A stretch of 64,000 bases of DNA, from assembly GCA_964368075.1 (NCBI GenBank), contig CAYJAD010000005.1, forward strand, positions 1-64,000, read 5' to 3'. The translations under genes and the position numbers were made by a program. Below are positions 59,949 to 64,000 of this stretch, piece by piece (position 1 is the first letter of the stretch; every line of letters starts with the position of its first letter). Below the pieces are notes generated by a model, which had not been told where the DNA came from, ran no database searches, and saw only the letters and a list, made by a program, of their open reading frames with translations. The DNA is from CAYJAD01 sp964368075 (lineage in GTDB: Bacteria > Desulfobacterota > Desulfovibrionia > Desulfovibrionales > Desulfovibrionaceae).

Positions 59949-62414
59949 TTATTCAGGAAAGGCTAGCGGTAATACTTCATCAATATGTGTGACTGGGTGT
60001 ACAGTAATTTTACTGAGTAAATCTTTAGGTACATCTTCTAAGTCTTTCATGTTTTGTTTTGGAATAATAACATGTTGCAAATCTCTGGCCACGGCACCCA
60101 GAATTTTTTCTTTAATGCCGCCTACAGGAAGCACTCTTCCGCGCAAAGTAATTTCACCGGTCATACACAAGCTTGTATTAACAGGTTTTGCAGTCAAGGC
60201 CGAAATTAAAGCTGTACATAGTGTAATGCCTGCCGAGGGACCATCTTTAGGGGTGGCACCTGCGGGAACGTGCACATGTATATCTTGACGGCGCGAGAAG
60301 TCTTGATCAATGCCAAGCACTTCGGCTTTATTGCGTATGTAAGATAACGCTGCTTGCGCACTTTCTTTCATAACATCGCCCAATTGACCAGTAAGAAGTA
60401 ATGCCCCTTTGCCTTTCATAAGGCTTACCTCTACATGTAGCACTTCACCACCAAAAGGCGTCCATGCTAAACCTAGGGCAGAACCTGCGGGAAGTTGCTT
60501 TTCTTTATCATCTTCTACAAAGCGTGGAATGCCTAAGAGCTTTGGTATTTGCACGGCATTAACCTTAAAGCTTCCTTCTTTTCCTTCGGCTCTTTTGCGA
60601 GCGAGCTTACGACATACGGCGCCTAATTCTCTTTCAAGATTACGCAAACCAGCCTCACGAGTGTATTCTTTGATAACTCTTTCAATGGCAGCATCGGCGA
60701 CGCTTACTTCTTTGGGCTTGAGGCCATGATCTTTAATCATTTTTGGCAATAAGTGAATATTGGCAATGGCTAGTTTTTCATGCACGGTATAGCCAGGTAG
60801 TGTAATGATTTCCATTCTGTCTCTAAGAGCAGGGGGAATGGTATCCAGCGTGTTGGCTGTACATAAAAACATGATTTTTGACAAGTCAAAGGGAACATTA
60901 AGATAATGATCACTGAAGCTGTAGTTTTGTTCAGGATCGAGCACCTCAAGTAAAGCAGAGGAAGGGTCACCTCTAAAATCTGTTCCCAATTTATCTAGCT
61001 CATCCAGCACGATAACGGGATTCTTTGTACCCGCTTGTTTCAGCGCTTGAATAATACGACCAGGCATAGAACCAATATAGGTACGGCGGTGTCCGCGAAT
61101 TTCTGCTTCGTCACGCATACCACCTAGGGAAATGCGCTGGAATTTACGCCCAAGGGCTCTGGCAATGGAGCGCCCAAGAGAGGTTTTACCAGTACCGGGA
61201 GGTCCCACAAAACATAAGATAGGCCCTTTAGATTGTGGGTTTAATTTACGCACACTCAAATATTCTAAAATACGCTCTTTTACCTTGCTTAAGGCATAGT
61301 GGTCTTCATTAAGCACTTTAAAAGCGTGTTTAATGTCTAAGGTGTCTCGGCTCGTCTTTCTCCAAGGTAATTCCACTAACCAATCTAAATAGGTACGCAC
61401 TACATTGGCTTCAGAAGAATCTGAATGCATAGATGTGAGGCGCCGCAATTGTTTATCGGCTTCTTTGCGAACATCTTTGGGCATGCCGGACTTGGCAATT
61501 GCCTTGCCAAGATCATCAATTTCTTCTTCTTGATCTTCGCCGCCATCGCCTAATTCTTGACGAATAGCTTTTATTTGCTCGCGCAAGTAGTAATCTTTTT
61601 GCGCTTTGTCCATGCCTTCACGTGCTGAGGATTGAATGCGCGCTTGCATGGTAGCCACTTCTACTTCTTTATTGAGCTGCTCATTAACCAACTGTAGGCG
61701 AGCAATGGGGTTTTGCTCTTCTAAAATGGCTTGAGCATCTTCAAGCTTCATGCGTAAATTCGCTGCTATAAGATCGGCTAAATGGCCTGCATCATCTACA
61801 CTTTGCAGCATGTTAATGACGTCTGAGCTTGAAATGCCGCGCAAGGTAAGAATTTTTTCACTTTGCTCGCGGGCAGAGCGCAACATGGCCTCCACTTCAG
61901 GTGAAAGCTCTGTAGCATTTTCTTCTAGCGGTTCTATTTCTGCCTCTAAGAAAGGTTCTGTTTGAGTAAAGGCCTTAACTTGTGCACGGCTAACCCCTTG
62001 GACAAGCACTTTAATGCGTCCATCGGGCATTTTTAACATTCGCATAACATTGACAATGGAGCCAGTGGTATACAAATCTTCAGGGTTGGGATCTTCGGTA
62101 CTTTCTTCTTTTTGGGTACAAACAAAGAGGTAGCGGTCCCTATCAAGGGTAGCTTCCATAGCTTGTACGGACTTATCCCTACCAATAAAGAGGGGTAAAA
62201 TCATGTAATTAAATACCACAACATCACGTACAGCCAGCACAGGCATAGAGGGCGGGAAAGGGGAACTTTCAGTAAAAGCGCTTTCGGTGCTGCTTTCATC
62301 ATGCTCCTGCTCGTTCGCTTTAATAGCTTCCGCTATGTCCTTTTCCTGCTCTAACGACGCATCGTTATTGTATATATTTTGTTGTTCTTCTAGGTCTTTA
62401 TTTTTTTCTGACAT
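59949..62414 (-). CDS. lon: ATP-dependent Lon protease
   Basis: This 821-residue protease has an acidic N-terminal stretch (about 1-50), the LON substrate domain (MPVLAVRDVVVFNYMILPL onward), an AAA+ domain with GPPGTGKTSLG and the C-terminal Ser-Lys protease domain with the catalytic Ser in PKDGPSAGI. It degrades damaged and regulatory proteins in the cytoplasm. AGGAG precedes the ATG. radC lies upstream on the same strand, 31 bases away. Confidence 0.97.
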   Translation of the reverse strand: MSEKNKDLEEQQNIYNNDASLEQEKDIAEAIKANEQEHDESSTESAFTESSPFPPSMPVLAVRDVVVFNYMILPLFIGRDKSVQAMEATLDRDRYLFVCTQKEESTEDPNPEDLYTTGSIVNVMRMLKMPDGRIKVLVQGVSRAQVKAFTQTEPFLEAEIEPLEENATELSPEVEAMLRSAREQSEKILTLRGISSSDVINMLQSVDDAGHLADLIAANLRMKLEDAQAILEEQNPIARLQLVNEQLNKEVEVATMQARIQSSAREGMDKAQKDYYLREQIKAIRQELGDGGEDQEEEIDDLGKAIAKSGMPKDVRKEADKQLRRLTSMHSDSSEANVVRTYLDWLVELPWRKTSRDTLDIKHAFKVLNEDHYALSKVKERILEYLSVRKLNPQSKGPILCFVGPPGTGKTSLGRSIARALGRKFQRISLGGMRDEAEIRGHRRTYIGSMPGRIIQALKQAGTKNPVIVLDELDKLGTDFRGDPSSALLEVLDPEQNYSFSDHYLNVPFDLSKIMFLCTANTLDTIPPALRDRMEIITLPGYTVHEKLAIANIHLLPKMIKDHGLKPKEVSVADAAIERVIKEYTREAGLRNLERELGAVCRKLARKRAEGKEGSFKVNAVQIPKLLGIPRFVEDDKEKQLPAGSALGLAWTPFGGEVLHVEVSLMKGKGALLLTGQLGDVMKESAQAALSYIRNKAEVLGIDQDFSRRQDIHVHVPAGATPKDGPSAGITLCTALISALTAKPVNTSLCMTGEITLRGRVLPVGGIKEKILGAVARDLQHVIIPKQNMKDLEDVPKDLLSKITVHPVTHIDEVLPLAFPE

Positions 62415-62445
62415 ATATCACTCCTCGAACATCGCATAGGGGGCA

Positions 62446-63138
62446 TTACCCCATAAAAATCTGACCAGATAAAATACTGCGGCATTCTTTTTCTGTAATA
62501 ATAATATGCTCAATAAACATTATGTTCATAGGTGGACTTAATTGTCGTAATTGCTCGGTCAGCATAAGGTCTGCCCGTGAGGCTTTGGAGGAACCGCCGG
62601 GGTGATTATGCACTAAAATAAAACCGTGCGCTTTTCGTTCTAACACTTTGGCAAGGACGTCTCGTGGCGTTATGGGAACGGTATCTATGCTACCTTGCAT
62701 AACTTTTTCCCACCCAAGGCAACGAAGCCCTGCATCGACTAAGGCTATCCAGCATTCTTCATGGCTTATGCCGTAAAGTCTTTTACGTGCCACAGCAACA
62801 ATGCTTTCCGGTGAAGCCAGCACCTCTTTTTGCAATAAAGGGGCGGCGGCGGTGCGGGCAAGGCACTCTCTCACCACTTGCCATAGAATCCATGTTCCTT
62901 GTCCAAAGCCTGAAACTTGCTCCAATTCTTCCTTACGCGCTTGCAGTACTTGGCTAAGAGAACCAAATCTGGCAAGTAATTCTTTTGCAAGGGGCTTTGT
63001 GTCCTTACGTACCAAGGCATAACTTAAAAGAAGCTCTAACAATTCATAATCTTCCATATGCTGTGGGTCGTGCAGAAAGCGACTTTTAAGCCGTTTTCGA
63101 TGCCCAGCATGAAGATTTATCGTTTTGGTCATGGTCAT
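62446..63138 (-). CDS. radC: RadC family JAB-domain protein
   Basis: This 230-residue protein has an N-terminal helix-hairpin-helix part (EEVSGFGQG-like, about residues 72-82) and the JAB metal site HNHPGGSSKASRAD (about 177-190). The family is widespread and its name comes from an early, doubtful link to DNA repair; its role is not settled. Two start codons (MTMTK) lie 6 bases apart. It precedes lon on the same strand. Confidence 0.9.
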   Translation of the reverse strand: MTMTKTINLHAGHRKRLKSRFLHDPQHMEDYELLELLLSYALVRKDTKPLAKELLARFGSLSQVLQARKEELEQVSGFGQGTWILWQVVRECLARTAAAPLLQKEVLASPESIVAVARKRLYGISHEECWIALVDAGLRCLGWEKVMQGSIDTVPITPRDVLAKVLERKAHGFILVHNHPGGSSKASRADLMLTEQLRQLSPPMNIMFIEHIIITEKECRSILSGQIFMG

Positions 63139-63200
63139 AATTAAGCAGTCTTACGCATTATGCAAGGGGTAAGGGATGAAAGTTATAAAAAAAAGTAACA

Positions 63201-64000
63201 TTATGCGGGGGAACATGCGCGCTGTGGTGGAGTAAAGACTGCAATCAGTTGCGTAACAAGGCTTTCTAGGGTTTGTTCTACGTTTTTTTCACCACTTTTG
63301 ATGGAAAGCTCTGCATTTACGATATACGTAAAGATTTTTGTTACGCCTGAAAAACCTAATCGACGTGCAAGGGCTTCCTTTTCCCGTGCTGATTGGGGGT
63401 GTAAGCGCACACCTTCTCCTGCAAGGATTTGCCATAAAACTTTAACATCTCGTGAAAGTAAGGCTAAAAACGGAAATAATACTGAATCAATATCGTGTTG
63501 GCTGCGGTAGATTTCTGCCCATGCGGCAGTGAGATTACCAGCGTAAATATGATGCATGAAGGAGAAAATATTCGACTCAGGTACATATGAACCAGAACCT
63601 ACCATGTCCATGTGTACATGGCCATCCTTGGCAGCAAGACGGAGTTTTTCCATCTCATTGTCAATGGCGGTAGCATCTGCAGGCACCGAAGCGCAAAGAG
63701 CGTCAAGAGCATCGGCTTCAAAGGTGAGCTGTATTTTTGGTGCCTTGCTTATAATATAACTCCTAATGCCTTTAATATCAAGCCCTGAATGTCGCCAAAT
63801 CCACGCTTTTTTTTCAGCAAACAATAATGGCTTTAGTTTACTAAGGTAAGCGGCGAGTTTTGGCTTGCCTTTTTCAAAGGGAACTTCAAAGCATATAATG
63901 AGCCAAGTTAGTGGGTTAGGTTGTGCCATCGAGGCTGAAATTTCTTTCCACTGTGCGGCATTGATGTTTTGCGCATTGCGCAAGAGAAGTATTTTTGGCG
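63201..64000 (-). CDS. holA: DNA polymerase III delta subunit (partial, 5' end outside window)
   Basis: The frame stays open to the window edge and reads ILLLRNAQNINAAQW upstream of the first possible start (TTG 63983). That continues the delta-subunit pattern, so the gene begins beyond base 64000. About 266 residues are seen: the AAA+ domain II/III region with KAWIWRHSGLDIKGIRSYI and the C-terminal collar helices with LFPFLALLSRDVKVLWQI. HolA loads the beta clamp. The family is divergent, so the call is by pattern. Confidence 0.85.
   Translation of the reverse strand, partial: PKILLLRNAQNINAAQWKEISASMAQPNPLTWLIICFEVPFEKGKPKLAAYLSKLKPLLFAEKKAWIWRHSGLDIKGIRSYIISKAPKIQLTFEADALDALCASVPADATAIDNEMEKLRLAAKDGHVHMDMVGSGSYVPESNIFSFMHHIYAGNLTAAWAEIYRSQHDIDSVLFPFLALLSRDVKVLWQILAGEGVRLHPQSAREKEALARRLGFSGVTKIFTYIVNAELSIKSGEKNVEQTLESLVTQLIAVFTPPQRACSPA

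Noticed and set aside
1..64000. tRNA genes or a CRISPR array
   Set aside because: No cloverleaf-like segment with a GTTCRA arm and CCA-type end, and no regularly spaced direct repeats, were seen by eye in the gaps; a tRNAscan-SE run would be needed to be sure.

Overview
The window is a continuous piece of a bacterial chromosome with moderate-to-low GC content, densely coded, with about 55 protein genes on both strands. The gene order and protein types point to a member of the Desulfovibrionaceae (sulfate/sulfite-reducing delta-proteobacterial lineage). Supporting signs are a DUF177-rpmF-plsX-fabH-fabG-acpP-fabF-glyA run, a Rex repressor coupled to cobS, CheX, a CgeB-like glycosyltransferase, a tatBC-hisB-lipoprotein-hisA run and a lone HPr. 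No dissimilatory sulfur gene lies in the window, so this placement is inference. No tRNA, rRNA or CRISPR array was seen by eye.

Layout: 1-1.8 kb holds the tail of an unidentified zinc-ribbon-like gene, a GtrA membrane protein, a GIY-YIG protein and a LysE exporter. 1.9-8.6 kb is the fatty acid synthesis operon ending in glyA and a double terminator. 8.7-9.4 kb encodes a small secreted cysteine protein. 9.5-14.0 kb is a phage-derived island (lysozyme-like protein, putative small terminase, large terminase, DUF2833-like protein, S24 repressor, Mor-like activator) with no portal, capsid or tail genes. 14-19.2 kb has a GT-C-type membrane protein, tyrS and a CgeB-like glycosyltransferase. 19.4-24.8 kb runs DEAD-box helicase, unknown, ribF, unknown, rnhA and a membrane protein. 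25-26.5 kb is thiC with a TPP riboswitch. 26.7-32.4 kb has a Gly-rich protein behind a sigma-54-like promoter, dgt, trmFO, the SRP RNA, HPr and a pseudouridine synthase. 32.5-40.3 kb has an M16C protease, cobS, rex and a large secreted repeat protein. 40.8-43.8 kb is guaB-guaA. 44-47.8 kb is the tat/his operon. 48-51.4 kb has cheX, a glycosyltransferase, a split LysO exporter and a NYN protein. 51.6-57.2 kb has a threonine aldolase, dnaB, rplI-rpsR-rpsF and gdhA. 57.5-64 kb has cysK, a MITE-like element, a zinc-ribbon protein, an orphan solute-binding protein, lon, radC and the truncated holA.

Most of the window is housekeeping. The most unusual parts are: (i) a 959-residue secreted protein built of three ~190-residue repeats, each with six cysteines at conserved spacing, whose C-terminal half-module also appears twice in the 222-residue secreted protein 28 kb away; (ii) the stripped-down phage packaging island, with an apparently complete large terminase; (iii) three families of non-coding repeats: a GCGTTTTGA-led hairpin in at least five intergenic spots, an ~80-bp AT-rich element with GCACAATT ends in two copies, and a 152-bp element with 19-bp CTAGATAGTGT inverted ends directly after cysK; (iv) an HPr with Lys at the regulatory Ser46 position; (v) TatC with a ~170-residue acidic N-terminal extension.
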